From CAZFAP01 sp964516325 (GTDB lineage Bacteria; Auribacterota; JABMQX01): 54,804 nucleotides of DNA. Under the pieces are notes generated by a model. That model did no database searches and had not been told where the DNA came from. It saw only the letters and a list, made by a program, of their open reading frames with translations. The stretch covers positions 1 through 54,804 of the forward strand of contig CAZFAP010000007.1 in NCBI GenBank assembly GCA_964516325.1. The letters run 5' to 3'. Positions 1 to 8,728 of the stretch are shown here, one piece after another. Position numbers and translations under genes: made by a program. Each line of letters starts with the position of its first letter. Within the stretch, counting starts at the first letter, position 1.

Positions 1-168
1 TCTATGCGCCTGTGTCTCCTTAGCCCCTCACACCCTCCTCCCTTCTGCCCTCTTTCACCGCCAAGGACCTCTTTTCTCGGCGGACCCTCCCCCTCTGTAA
101 CCGCCCACCAACCCCTTCCAGCCCCAAAAGCACTATCTTGCGGAATCGCTGCAGAGGTCTCCAGCCTA

Positions 169-197
169 TTGTCACGCCGCAAGGAATCGGGTATAAT
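169..197 (+). promoter_or_regulatory. Sigma70-like promoter for the giant lamin-tail protein gene
   Basis: A TTGTCA box (169-174) and a perfect TATAAT box (192-197) are separated by exactly 17 bases. Transcription would start near 204, giving a leader of about 84 bases before the start codon at 288. The leader carries a G-rich stretch around 235-262 and ends in a purine-rich AGAGG ribosome-binding site. Upstream, positions 1-168 are pyrimidine-rich with no recognisable gene. Confidence 0.75.
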
Positions 198-287
198 ATT
201 TATTTTGATGCAGCTCAGTAATCTTCTGATGAGCCGGGGCCGCGGGGGGGCAAGCCCGACCAATATCAAATCTCTCAGAGGAAAACG

Positions 288-3200
288 ATGAAGAGACTTT
301 CGCTCGGTTTTCTGCTGTTTTGGTCCATTGCGATTTCGTCGGAAGGGATGGTGATCAGCGAGATCATGTATCACCCAACCGCCGAGAACGAAGCGAGTTA
401 CGAATGGATTGAACTGTACAACGATTATGCCGTCCCCCTTGACATCGGGGGGTGGTCTTTCTCGAGAGGAATCGCTTATGAGTTCCCCCGCGGGATCATC
501 ATGCAGGGGAAGGCATACCTCGTCGTCTGCGCGGACAAGGCTGCCATGGAGGCAATGTACGGCATTCCATCGGGGAAACTCATGGGGCCTTTCGAGGGAC
601 GCCTCGATAACAGCGGCGAGGACATTGCCCTTGTGGACAGGATGAGCGCCGTCATGGCACACGTTGACTACAAGGACAGAGACCCCTGGCCCGCTGGGGC
701 GGACGGCGCCGGACATTCCTTAGCCCTCATCAACACGGACCTGGAAAACGACGAGAGCGAAAGCTGGGCGGTCAGCCCGCAGAGATTCGGAAGTCCGGGG
801 GAGGCAAATGGGTTTGAGGTGCTCACCACCGTAACCGATACGGCCCTGGTGGAGGTTGGGGAATACTGGAAGTATTTCAAAGGGACTGTGCCGCCCTCCG
901 ACCCTGTGGATGCATGGATTGACCCGGAATTCGACGATTCCGACCCCACGAAATGGCTTTCCGGGCAGACCGGCATCGGATACGGCGACGGGGATGACGC
1001 CATGATTCTGGATGACATGCAAGACGGCTACTTTTCGGTCTATCTTCGCAAACGGTTCGGGGTAACCGACCTTGCCTCGATCGAGACCGTGGTGCTCAAA
1101 GTGGCTTACGACGATGGATTCATAGCCTGGGTCAACAGGCACTACATCGGCAGAAAAAACATGGGGCAAGAGGAGGAGGTCTTCACGTTCGATCAACCGT
1201 CCTCGGGGAGCGTCGGGGAGCTCCCGGAGTCGGTGGAGTTCAATGTCCTGAAATCGTATCTGCACGAGGGGCCGGACAACGTGCTGGCGATTCAGGTTCA
1301 CAATTCCAGTAAGGGGAGCACGGACCTCTCGATGATCCCGTCCTTGGTGAGCCGGAGGGTGAAGACTACGGGCGGCGTTACCCCGATGCCGGTGGTGATT
1401 AACGAGTTTCTCGCCAACTCTACCGGGGAGACGTTCGTGGAACTGTTCAACAACAGCAATTCCCGGGTGGACATAGGGCTTACGTATCTCAGCGACGACC
1501 GCGCCAACCTGACGAAGTTCCGGATTCCGCAGGATACCTTCCTGGAGGCGTGGGACCACATTGCCTTTACGGGGACGGAGATGGGGTTTGCGCTGCCGCA
1601 GACGGACGCCGCGATCTACTTCACGACGGCGGATGGATCCCGGGTTGTTGACGCCTACGCGTACGCAGCGGAGCGACCCGAGATGAGCCGCGGTCGCTAT
1701 CCGGATGGAGGAAAAACCTGGTACACGATGACGACTCCGACACCGGGAGACCCGAATCAAGTCTCTCTGAATACCTCCATTGTGATCAACGAGCTGATGT
1801 ACCATCCGTACGACAACAACGATGACCTGGAGTACATCGAGCTGTATAACCGGGGAAACGAGGACGTGGACCTTTCCGGATGGAGGTTCAGCAAAGGAGT
1901 GGATTTCGTTTTTCAGCCGGGAATGAGCCTTGCCTCTGGCGACTACCTGGTGGTGGCCAAGAACCAGGAGGTAATCTCGCAGAGGTACGGAATCAGCAAC
2001 GTGGTCGGCAACTTCACCGGCAGCCTCGATAACGAGGGCGAGAACGTCCAGTTGGTTGACACCCTGGACAACATGATTGACGAAGTTCGTTATTCCGGCG
2101 GGGAACCGTGGCCGATATGGTCCGCGGGATGGGGGGCGAGCCTGGAGTTGATTGACCCCAGGCAGGACAATGACGCCGCTTGCTCGTGGGAAGCCAGCGA
2201 CGAGAGTGGTAGGGGGGGATGGACTCATATCCAGTACACCGGCCAGTTCAACGGGGGAGAGTCGGAATTCCATTTCTTCTTGATGCATCGAGGAGAATGC
2301 CTCATTGACGACATCAGCATGACGCGAGCCGGACAGGAGCACATCGGGAACGGGTCGTTCGAATCAGGCACTTCCGGCTGGAAGATCGAGGGAGACCACA
2401 TCCGGTCAACGATTTCCACGCAGGAAGCCCATACGGGATCGAGATGCTTGAGGATCATCGCAACGGGCCGCGGAGATACTGGGGCGAATCGCATCGAATG
2501 CGACACCACGACCGCACTGGCAGCCGGACAGAGCTACACGATTTCGTTCTGGGTGAAATGGCAGAAGGGCATCAATCTCATTTACACCCGCACGCACAAT
2601 CAGGGAGCGGCGAAGGCGAACCGCTTCCCGATGCCGGAACCCCGCGGAACCCCGGGAAAACGCAACACCGCGTTCCGGGCGAACGCGGGACCGGCAATAT
2701 CCAACGTCATCCACAAACCGATTGTGCCGAAATCGAACGAGCTTGTGAAAGTCACGGCGCGGATAACAGACGCCGATGGCGTGTCGTCGGTGTCGCTTTT
2801 CTACAAGGGAGACAACGACACGACGTACAACAGCGTGCCGATGTACGACGACGGCTTGCACAATGATATGAGAGCGAACGACGGGCTTTGTGTGGGAGAA
2901 ATCCCTCCGCGCGGCGCCACAACTTTGATGAGGTTCTACATAGTCGCACAGGACAGCGTAGCCGCGTCGCAGCGCTTCCCGACGGTGGACGGGACGTACT
3001 GCCTCTATCAGATCGAGGACACGCCGCCCGCAACGAAACTCCCGATTTACCGCATTCTTCTCACGCGAGAGGTGGACCAGGTGCTTCGCAGCCGCGCCCG
3101 GTTGAGCAATCAACTGGAGGACTACACGTTCATTCTGAATAACAGCCAGGTCTTCTACAACTGCGGCATTCGGCCCCGCGGCAGCGGCTGGACGAGGAGC

Positions 3201-6200
3201 AATCACCCGGCGTCTCAGTACCGCATTGAGTTCCCCGCCGACAAGCTCCTGCTGGGCATCTGGAAGGAGATCAATCTGGATTGGCACGGCGACGGGACGA
3301 AGCAGCACGACCGGACGGTCCATCACCTCTTGCGGGAGCTGGGCGGTGTCCAGACCAGCTATCACAAGTACGTGCACGTGAGATTCAACGGGGCTTTCAC
3401 AGCCCTTGGGGAGGACGTGCAAAAGGTGGACGGAGATTTCGTGCGGCTTTACTGGCCGGACGACGCGCAGGGAAATCTCTTCGAGGTGGACGACTACTTC
3501 GAGTGGACCGATTCCTGGAGTCACAGCCACTGGGATGCGTACCTGCGCTGGGAAGGACCCGACAAAGAGGAGTACCGATGGAACTGGGAACTGCGGACGA
3601 ATGAGAAGGAGGACGATTACACCGACTTCCTGAACCTCGTCTATTTCATGGACCCCACGAAGACAAATAACACCGATTTTGACGCCCGCGCGGAAACCAT
3701 GGTCGAGGTGGATGAGTGGCTCAGGGTCCTCTGCGTTCGGTTCCTCGTGGACGATTGGGATACGTTCGGGTACAGCCGCGGGAAGAACGCCTCCATTTAC
3801 AAGCCCTACCATAGAGGAGACGGAACTGTGGAAGACCCGGCGCGGTACGGGAAATGGTTCCTGATTCCGTGGGATAGCGATTTGACTTTTGGGAACGCGA
3901 ACGCGCCCATCATCAGCAGCAACTTCCCCTGCGTCAAGAGAATGATCGAGAGACCGCAATACCTGCGGCGCTACTATTCGTACTATCTCGCTCTGACGGA
4001 TTCCAAGAGCGGCGCCTTCGCCCGCACCAACATTGATCCAGTTCTCGACAGAAACTATTATGCGCTGACCGGCGAGTCGGGCGTGCCGAGCAGCCCGCAG
4101 GGAATGAAGGACTTTATCACAAACCGAATCTCGGTGGTTCGCTCGCTGATCCCCTCCAACCCCAAATTCGCCGTTACGACAAATTCCGGGCTCGATTTTG
4201 AGGTCCAGGAGCCATCGGTTACTCTGGAGGGGACCTCCCCCTATAGTGCCAGAACAATGACGGTCAGCATCAACGATGGTCCCGCGCAGCCCTTCGAACC
4301 AAAATGGTTGGACACCAGGCGCTGGCAGGCGACATTTGCCCTCGGCCCCGCCGAGAACCACATGCGGTTGGCCGCGTACGATTGGAACAATACCGCCGCC
4401 GGGGCCTACACCATCACGGTAACGTGGCCACTCAGCCCGACGGAGGATTCCGACGGCGACGGGCTTTTCGATAGGGATGAAGTGCAAGTCTATCTGACCG
4501 ATTACCTCAATCCCGACACGGACGGGGATACCCTGACCGACGGGAACGAGGTGCTCCTCTACCTGACCAACCCGAAGGATAAGGACACCGACGCCGATGG
4601 ACTGACCGACCCCGATGAGTTGAACGTCTATTCGACCAACCCAAGAAAGCCGGACAGCGACGACGATACGCTCCCCGATAAATGGGAAGTCGAGAACGAC
4701 CTCGACCCGAACGTCGCCGATGGCGATCAAGGGAGCGCCGGTGACCCCGACCACGATGGACTGACCAATTCGGACGAGTACCAGAACGGCACCAACCCCC
4801 AGAGCGCCGACACGGATGTGGACGGGATGTCAGACTCGTGGGAAATTCGGTGGGGATTGAATCCAAAAGTTGCGACAGGAGCGGACGGGCCGGATGACGA
4901 CCCGGATGCCGACGGTTTAACGAACTTGCAGGAGTCCCAAAACGCCACCAACCCGAAGAGCGGCGATTCCGACGGAGACGAGTTGAGCGACCTCTGGGAG
5001 GTGCAGAACAATCTCGATCCCAATAGCGCCGAGGGCGCCAACGGCGCCAATGGCGACCCGGATTCGGACGGGCTGACGAATTCGCAGGAGCATGACTCCG
5101 GCACGAATCCGAGGACCAATGACACCGACGGCGACCTTATGGATGATCGGTGGGAGTTGGAGACCAGCCTTGACCCGACCAGCGGCGAAGGCGAGAACGG
5201 TAGCGACGGTGACCCCGATGGAGACGGACTGCCCAATATTCAGGAGTATCAAAACAGGACCCTCCCGAAAAAGGCGGATAGCGACGACGATGGCATGGAT
5301 GACCGATGGGAACTCGACAGCGGGCTTGACCCGATGCTTGGCACGGGCGACGATGGACCGGACGGCGACCCCGACGGCGACCAGATAACAAACCTCCAGG
5401 AGTACCAATACGGCTTGGACCCTCTGACCCCCAACACCGATACTGACGCGGACGGGCTGGGCGACCTGTGGGAAATCGGCTATGGGCTTAGCCCCACGAG
5501 TTCTGAAGGCGGCGACGGGGCCGATGGCGACCCGGACGGAGACACCCTCACGAACGCGGGCGAGCTCCAGAGTGGAACAAGCCCCGTCAATGCAGATACC
5601 GATTCCGACGAAATGCCCGATGGATGGGAAGCCAGGAATGGGCTTGACCCCACGAGCAACTCGGGCGACGACGGGGCCACCGGAGACCCCGACGCAGACA
5701 CCTTGACAAACGCGGACGAATATCACCACGGCACGAACCCGAAAAACGGGGATACCGATGCCGACACGATGTCGGATTCTTGGGAGGTGCAGAACGGCTT
5801 AAATCCGACGAGCGCCGAAGGCGACGACGGGGCGAATGGCGACCCGGACGGCGATGGGCTGACGAACCTTCAGGAGCAGACCCACTCCACGAATCCTCAC
5901 AGCGGCGACACCGACCAGGACAACCTGAGGGATTTGTGGGAGGTTGAAAACTCGCTCGACCCAACGAGCGGCCTTGGGGACGATGGTTCCGACGGCGACC
6001 CCGATGCCGACGGCAGCCAAAATCTTGAGGAGATGATTGCAGGCACCGACCCCCACTCCGCGGAGTCGCTGTTCACGGTCGTTTCCATCACGAACAATGC
6101 CTCCTACGTCACGGTCTCGTGGACGACGGTCGGCAGCAAGCGGTATCGGCTCCTGGCCGCTGACAAATTAGAGGGACCCTGGACGCCCATCGCGGAGGGA

Positions 6201-6287
6201 ATCTTCGGGACGGGAATGCCGGAGAACTTCGCGGATCATGAAGCTGTCGCCGACGGGGCCAAGTTCTACAAAGTGGAAGTCTATTGA
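288..6287 (+). CDS. Giant secreted lamin-tail / CotH / calcium-binding repeat protein
   Basis: This 1,999-residue protein starts with a signal peptide (about 1-20) and is built from surface modules. Lamin-tail domains lie near 20-130, 368-480 and 497-610, each with the VI(S/N)E...ELYN-type core. A jelly-roll-like segment spans about 195-355. A carbohydrate-binding-like segment lies near 640-760 and an Ig-like segment near 800-905. A CotH-kinase-like domain covers about 918-1300, with the acidic WDSDLTFGN motif typical of that family. Four short DxDxDG repeats lead into nine 52-residue repeats (1464-1933). The last 70 residues form a small beta domain ending in FYKVEVY. The start is supported by AGAGG upstream and a strong promoter. 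A role in the cell surface or extracellular matrix is inferred; CotH activity on secreted proteins is known only for other family members. Confidence 0.85.
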   Translation: MKRLSLGFLLFWSIAISSEGMVISEIMYHPTAENEASYEWIELYNDYAVPLDIGGWSFSRGIAYEFPRGIIMQGKAYLVVCADKAAMEAMYGIPSGKLMGPFEGRLDNSGEDIALVDRMSAVMAHVDYKDRDPWPAGADGAGHSLALINTDLENDESESWAVSPQRFGSPGEANGFEVLTTVTDTALVEVGEYWKYFKGTVPPSDPVDAWIDPEFDDSDPTKWLSGQTGIGYGDGDDAMILDDMQDGYFSVYLRKRFGVTDLASIETVVLKVAYDDGFIAWVNRHYIGRKNMGQEEEVFTFDQPSSGSVGELPESVEFNVLKSYLHEGPDNVLAIQVHNSSKGSTDLSMIPSLVSRRVKTTGGVTPMPVVINEFLANSTGETFVELFNNSNSRVDIGLTYLSDDRANLTKFRIPQDTFLEAWDHIAFTGTEMGFALPQTDAAIYFTTADGSRVVDAYAYAAERPEMSRGRYPDGGKTWYTMTTPTPGDPNQVSLNTSIVINELMYHPYDNNDDLEYIELYNRGNEDVDLSGWRFSKGVDFVFQPGMSLASGDYLVVAKNQEVISQRYGISNVVGNFTGSLDNEGENVQLVDTLDNMIDEVRYSGGEPWPIWSAGWGASLELIDPRQDNDAACSWEASDESGRGGWTHIQYTGQFNGGESEFHFFLMHRGECLIDDISMTRAGQEHIGNGSFESGTSGWKIEGDHIRSTISTQEAHTGSRCLRIIATGRGDTGANRIECDTTTALAAGQSYTISFWVKWQKGINLIYTRTHNQGAAKANRFPMPEPRGTPGKRNTAFRANAGPAISNVIHKPIVPKSNELVKVTARITDADGVSSVSLFYKGDNDTTYNSVPMYDDGLHNDMRANDGLCVGEIPPRGATTLMRFYIVAQDSVAASQRFPTVDGTYCLYQIEDTPPATKLPIYRILLTREVDQVLRSRARLSNQLEDYTFILNNSQVFYNCGIRPRGSGWTRSNHPASQYRIEFPADKLLLGIWKEINLDWHGDGTKQHDRTVHHLLRELGGVQTSYHKYVHVRFNGAFTALGEDVQKVDGDFVRLYWPDDAQGNLFEVDDYFEWTDSWSHSHWDAYLRWEGPDKEEYRWNWELRTNEKEDDYTDFLNLVYFMDPTKTNNTDFDARAETMVEVDEWLRVLCVRFLVDDWDTFGYSRGKNASIYKPYHRGDGTVEDPARYGKWFLIPWDSDLTFGNANAPIISSNFPCVKRMIERPQYLRRYYSYYLALTDSKSGAFARTNIDPVLDRNYYALTGESGVPSSPQGMKDFITNRISVVRSLIPSNPKFAVTTNSGLDFEVQEPSVTLEGTSPYSARTMTVSINDGPAQPFEPKWLDTRRWQATFALGPAENHMRLAAYDWNNTAAGAYTITVTWPLSPTEDSDGDGLFDRDEVQVYLTDYLNPDTDGDTLTDGNEVLLYLTNPKDKDTDADGLTDPDELNVYSTNPRKPDSDDDTLPDKWEVENDLDPNVADGDQGSAGDPDHDGLTNSDEYQNGTNPQSADTDVDGMSDSWEIRWGLNPKVATGADGPDDDPDADGLTNLQESQNATNPKSGDSDGDELSDLWEVQNNLDPNSAEGANGANGDPDSDGLTNSQEHDSGTNPRTNDTDGDLMDDRWELETSLDPTSGEGENGSDGDPDGDGLPNIQEYQNRTLPKKADSDDDGMDDRWELDSGLDPMLGTGDDGPDGDPDGDQITNLQEYQYGLDPLTPNTDTDADGLGDLWEIGYGLSPTSSEGGDGADGDPDGDTLTNAGELQSGTSPVNADTDSDEMPDGWEARNGLDPTSNSGDDGATGDPDADTLTNADEYHHGTNPKNGDTDADTMSDSWEVQNGLNPTSAEGDDGANGDPDGDGLTNLQEQTHSTNPHSGDTDQDNLRDLWEVENSLDPTSGLGDDGSDGDPDADGSQNLEEMIAGTDPHSAESLFTVVSITNNASYVTVSWTTVGSKRYRLLAADKLEGPWTPIAEGIFGTGMPENFADHEAVADGAKFYKVEVY
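4677..6086 (+). repeat. Nine tandem 156-bp (52-residue) thrombospondin-3-like repeats
   Basis: Nine consecutive coding repeats each begin with D-x-WE, continue with a (L/I)(D/N/S)P turn, a G/D-rich loop, then DPDxDGLTN and TNPxxxDTDxD motifs. The period is 52 residues (156 bases); the fifth copy is 54. The regularly spaced Asp residues match the calcium-binding TSP3 pattern. Copies have diverged at the DNA level, so this looks like an old expansion. Such repeats usually form a rigid calcium-dependent stalk, here between the CotH part and the C-terminal domain. Confidence 0.9.
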
Positions 6288-6331
6288 GCCAGGGGCGAGT
6301 TGCGCCGCGCTGGTAATACAGCGGGGAGACG

Positions 6332-6871
6332 TCAACGCGATTTCCGGGACACCTTCCGGACACGGCGCCGTTGTGGCTGCTCCTCTGCTTTTCCGAAGAC
6401 GGCTATATACGTTTCCACGATTCTGGCGCAGCTCTCGCAGAGCTCGGGCGGCTGGTCACGAAAAGCTCGTGCAATTCGCTCGATGGGTCTGCTCCTCTGC
6501 TCGTTGAGGAGTTTCAAATACCCCTCCGGCTTCACCACCTCTCCCTCATAGAAGGAGAACGAAGCGAGCGTCTCCATCTCCTCGGGAGTAATGTCGTTGG
6601 GCTTGAGGTCCGATTTGAGAAAAGTCTGGAGATTCTCCGGCAAAGACTCCATCGGAGTGAGGAGGTACCCGAGGTCCTTGAGCATCTCCGGGAGAGACAT
6701 TCGCAGCGCGGCGGCAATCCTTCCCAGGGTTTTGATCTTCGGCAATCCCCTTTCTTCCTTCGACAGCCTCGATATGTGGGCATCCGAAATGCCAGCTTCT
6801 CTCGATAACTCGCTCTGAGAAATCCCTTTCTCCTTAAGTTTCCGCAACAGATACGTGCCGAAGCTCGTCAT
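6332..6871 (-). CDS. XRE-family helix-turn-helix regulator
   Basis: The product is about 179 residues when started at the ATG at 6871, which has GGAGGG about eight bases upstream; a TTG start 48 bases earlier is less likely. Residues 1-60 form a Cro/CI-type helix-turn-helix, with the segments ISQSELSREAGISDAHISRL and LGRIAAALRMSLPEML. The remainder is a charged helical region followed by an Arg-rich tail (RRRVRKVSRKSR) with no recognised effector domain. The gene converges on the giant secreted protein gene, with only 44 bases between the stop codons, and is divergent from the small peptide gene at 7310. The target is unknown; self-regulation or control of neighbours is possible. Confidence 0.8.
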   Translation of the reverse strand: MTSFGTYLLRKLKEKGISQSELSREAGISDAHISRLSKEERGLPKIKTLGRIAAALRMSLPEMLKDLGYLLTPMESLPENLQTFLKSDLKPNDITPEEMETLASFSFYEGEVVKPEGYLKLLNEQRSRPIERIARAFRDQPPELCESCARIVETYIAVFGKAEEQPQRRRVRKVSRKSR

Positions 6872-7017
6872 GGGAAGACCCTCCTTCACTCGGGGTGATT
6901 CTGCCAAAGCCCAGGCCAAAAACGGGGCTCACCAGAGGACCGACCTGTGCTCGTCGCCCTCCAAACCGAAAGTCTATTACAGGAAACGAAGATGTCAAAC
7001 CTAAAGTTGCACAAACG

Positions 7018-7220
7018 GTAAGCCCTCAGTTACGGGGGGACAACCTCACAAGAGTCCGACCTGCCGGGGCGGGGCAGTGCTCGCCTGTTTGTTATCTGCG
7101 TCCATCTGCGGTTTCCCATCATCGCGTTAATCCTGCGAATCCTGTTATCCCGCCAAATTTCTTCTTCTCTGCGCCCTCTGCGCTCTCTGCGGTGAGTCCC
7201 TCCCGAAAGTGAGCGCTTGC
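7018..7220. repeat. MITE-like intergenic element, copy A
   Basis: The left end GTAAGCCCTCAGTTACG (7018-7034) and right end CGAAAGTGAGCGCTTGC (7204-7220) are imperfect inverted repeats, with 13 of 17 positions complementary. The first 93 bases match copy B (from 46816) at about 80 of 93 positions by eye. The interior contains ATCTGCGTCCATCTGCG, an ATCCTG-type unit pair, and CTCTGCG-type units. It carries no coding sequence. It fills the gap between the XRE regulator and the promoter of the small peptide gene. Confidence 0.65.
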
Positions 7221-7239
7221 CAAAAACCGAAAAAAGTGC

Positions 7240-7268
7240 TTGCTTTGCGGGCCGCGTATCTCTACAAT
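7240..7268 (+). promoter_or_regulatory. Promoter for the 26-residue Cys/Lys peptide gene
   Basis: A TTGCTT box (7240-7245) is followed after 17 bases by TACAAT (7263-7268). The start site would be near 7275, about 35 bases before the ATG at 7310. The same TTGCTT -35 box is used by the rpmE promoter at 20268-20296. Confidence 0.55.
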
Positions 7269-7309
7269 CTCGCGCGAGTACTAATGAACACAACCAAGGA
7301 GGTGCAGCT

Positions 7310-7390
7310 ATGTGTAACACGTGCGGATGCAGGACGAAGAAGGCAGTACCGAAAAAGCCCGCTGCCAAGAAACCCGCAAAGAAGAAGTAA
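7310..7390 (+). CDS. 26-residue Cys-rich, Lys-tailed small protein
   Basis: The reading frame starts at ATG 7310, six bases after a near-perfect AAGGAGGTG ribosome-binding site, and ends with TAA at 7390. The N-terminal MCNTCGCR carries three Cys in a CxxCxC arrangement, a compact metal-binding or redox-type pattern. The remainder is Lys/Ala/Pro-rich and ends AKKK, so the product is strongly basic, like a nucleic-acid-binding tail. It has its own promoter 35-70 bases upstream and a strong hairpin 27 bases downstream, so it looks like a complete single-gene transcription unit. I do not recognise a family with certainty. Metal, RNA or DNA binding is inference from composition. Confidence 0.6.
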   Translation: MCNTCGCRTKKAVPKKPAAKKPAKKK

Positions 7391-7417
7391 CTCTCGCCTC
7401 ACTTGAGCACGTGATGC

Positions 7418-7443
7418 CCCGGCGCTCCACTTGGGGCGCCGGG
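7418..7443 (+). terminator. Strong GC hairpin after the small peptide gene
   Basis: Arms CCCGGCGCTCC (7418-7428) and GGGGCGCCGGG (7433-7443) pair over 11 positions (one G-U) around an ACTT loop. There is no T-run after it, so it may be a weak intrinsic terminator, an mRNA-stabilising structure, or an end shared with the nitrilase gene arriving from the opposite strand. Confidence 0.4.
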
Positions 7444-7583
7444 CGCCAAGCGGTCTCGGTTGGTCAAACGCGCCTCCCTCGGCGCTAATGATTCACGAGG
7501 GCGTTGTTTCTTATTCTCCCGTAATTCTTCCGCACCGCAAAGGCGCGGTTTTCTTTTCTCATTCTGTCCCGCTTGATTGTAGC

Positions 7584-8639
7584 TCACGAGGGCGGCTTCC
7601 CCCGCCGAGATGAGTCCGTGATGATTCCGTAAACGTCCGGGCGGCGTTCCGCGAGAACCCACGCCCGGAAATCGTCGTCCGCGCCGGCGGTGAATGAAGG
7701 GGCGATCCTCTTCCGGTCGAGGTTCACCTCTGCAATCGCAATTCCCTCCTCGAAACCCGCGTTTGAAATGTGATTCCCGTAGGGGTCAATGATGCCAGAG
7801 CGGGCCATGTTCATTCCGGGGCGCCAGAACTGCCCCGGAGGCGGCGCGAGTCCGACGTGCACGAGGTAAACGGCATTGTCAATCGCGCGGCTGCGGATGA
7901 CCGTATAGGAAAGCTCGTCTCCCCAGCCGCTCCACATCGTCGGCCAGAATATGACCTCCGCCCCCGCCAGCATGAGGCACCGAGCGGATTCCGGGAAACT
8001 CATGTCGTGGCAGATGATGATTCCGACTTTTCCGAACGGTAAATCGAACACGGAAAAAGAGTTTCCGGGAACCGTCCCCGACCGACGCTCGCCCCAGGTG
8101 GGATGGACTTTGCAGTAAACTCCGACCATGTTTCCGGAGTTGTCAAACACGACCGCGACGTTGCGGAAGGCGCCGTCGTGATAGGCGTTCATGGGGAGAA
8201 TGAGGTGAATGCGGCGCCGCCGCGCCAGGGCGCTCGCCCATTGTGCCGTCGGACCGGCGATGGCTTCCTCCCAGACCTTGCGGTCATCGGGCGCGGCACG
8301 GATGCCGTGCGTCGCCGCGAGCTCGCAGAAGCAGGCGATGTCCGCCCCCTTGCTTGCCGCCTCGGCGACCGATCGCTCTATCCTCCGACGCTGAAACGCC
8401 TTGATCTCGTCGGGCGTCTTGCCCTCGACACGGTCCCGGAGCTGAACCGCAGCAATGCGCACGATGCGAGAGGACGGGGCCCCTTCTCCTTCCGTTGGCT
8501 TCCGGGCTTCGCCGACGGCCTGTTCCGCGTTGAGCGATTGAACGGCCAAGCTACCAAGCCCCACGGCTCCCGCCGCGCGAAGGAAATCACGACGAGAACA
8601 GGGAAAACCGCGGTCAGGCTGTGATGACGCTTGCTTCAT
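7584..8639 (-). CDS. Tat-exported nitrilase-superfamily amidohydrolase
   Basis: This 351-residue carbon-nitrogen hydrolase has the full Glu-Lys-Cys catalytic triad: E106 in FCELA, K177 in YCKVHP, and C210 in GIIICHDMSFPE. Members cleave the C-N bond of amides, carbamoyl compounds or nitriles; the substrate cannot be read from the sequence. A twin-arginine signal (SRRDFLRAAG, residues 15-24), followed by a hydrophobic stretch, predicts export of the folded enzyme, which is unusual for a family that is mainly cytoplasmic. The start has AGGAGGG six bases upstream. It lies 89 bases downstream of the glycosidase-like gene on the same strand, so the two may be co-transcribed and process secreted or extracellular substrates. 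Confidence 0.88.
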   Translation of the reverse strand: MKQASSQPDRGFPCSRRDFLRAAGAVGLGSLAVQSLNAEQAVGEARKPTEGEGAPSSRIVRIAAVQLRDRVEGKTPDEIKAFQRRRIERSVAEAASKGADIACFCELAATHGIRAAPDDRKVWEEAIAGPTAQWASALARRRRIHLILPMNAYHDGAFRNVAVVFDNSGNMVGVYCKVHPTWGERRSGTVPGNSFSVFDLPFGKVGIIICHDMSFPESARCLMLAGAEVIFWPTMWSGWGDELSYTVIRSRAIDNAVYLVHVGLAPPPGQFWRPGMNMARSGIIDPYGNHISNAGFEEGIAIAEVNLDRKRIAPSFTAGADDDFRAWVLAERRPDVYGIITDSSRRGKPPS

Positions 8640-8728
8640 CGAAATCCCTCCTGGTTATCAAATGGTTGACCACGCTTTCTGTGCCTGTCACGGCCGCTCA
8701 CCCTTTCAGGACAGGTGTGAGCTGTGGT

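Noticed and set aside
230..287. CTGATGAG in the leader, resembling a hammerhead ribozyme core
   Set aside because: The required GAAA after stem II and a matching stem III are not present; the match is limited to one short string.
720..4754. Long minus-strand reading frames (540 and 782 codons) opposite the giant protein
   Set aside because: They are shadows in the GC-rich antisense frames of a clearly coding plus-strand gene; their products are low-complexity Val/Arg/Gly-rich sequences with no motifs.
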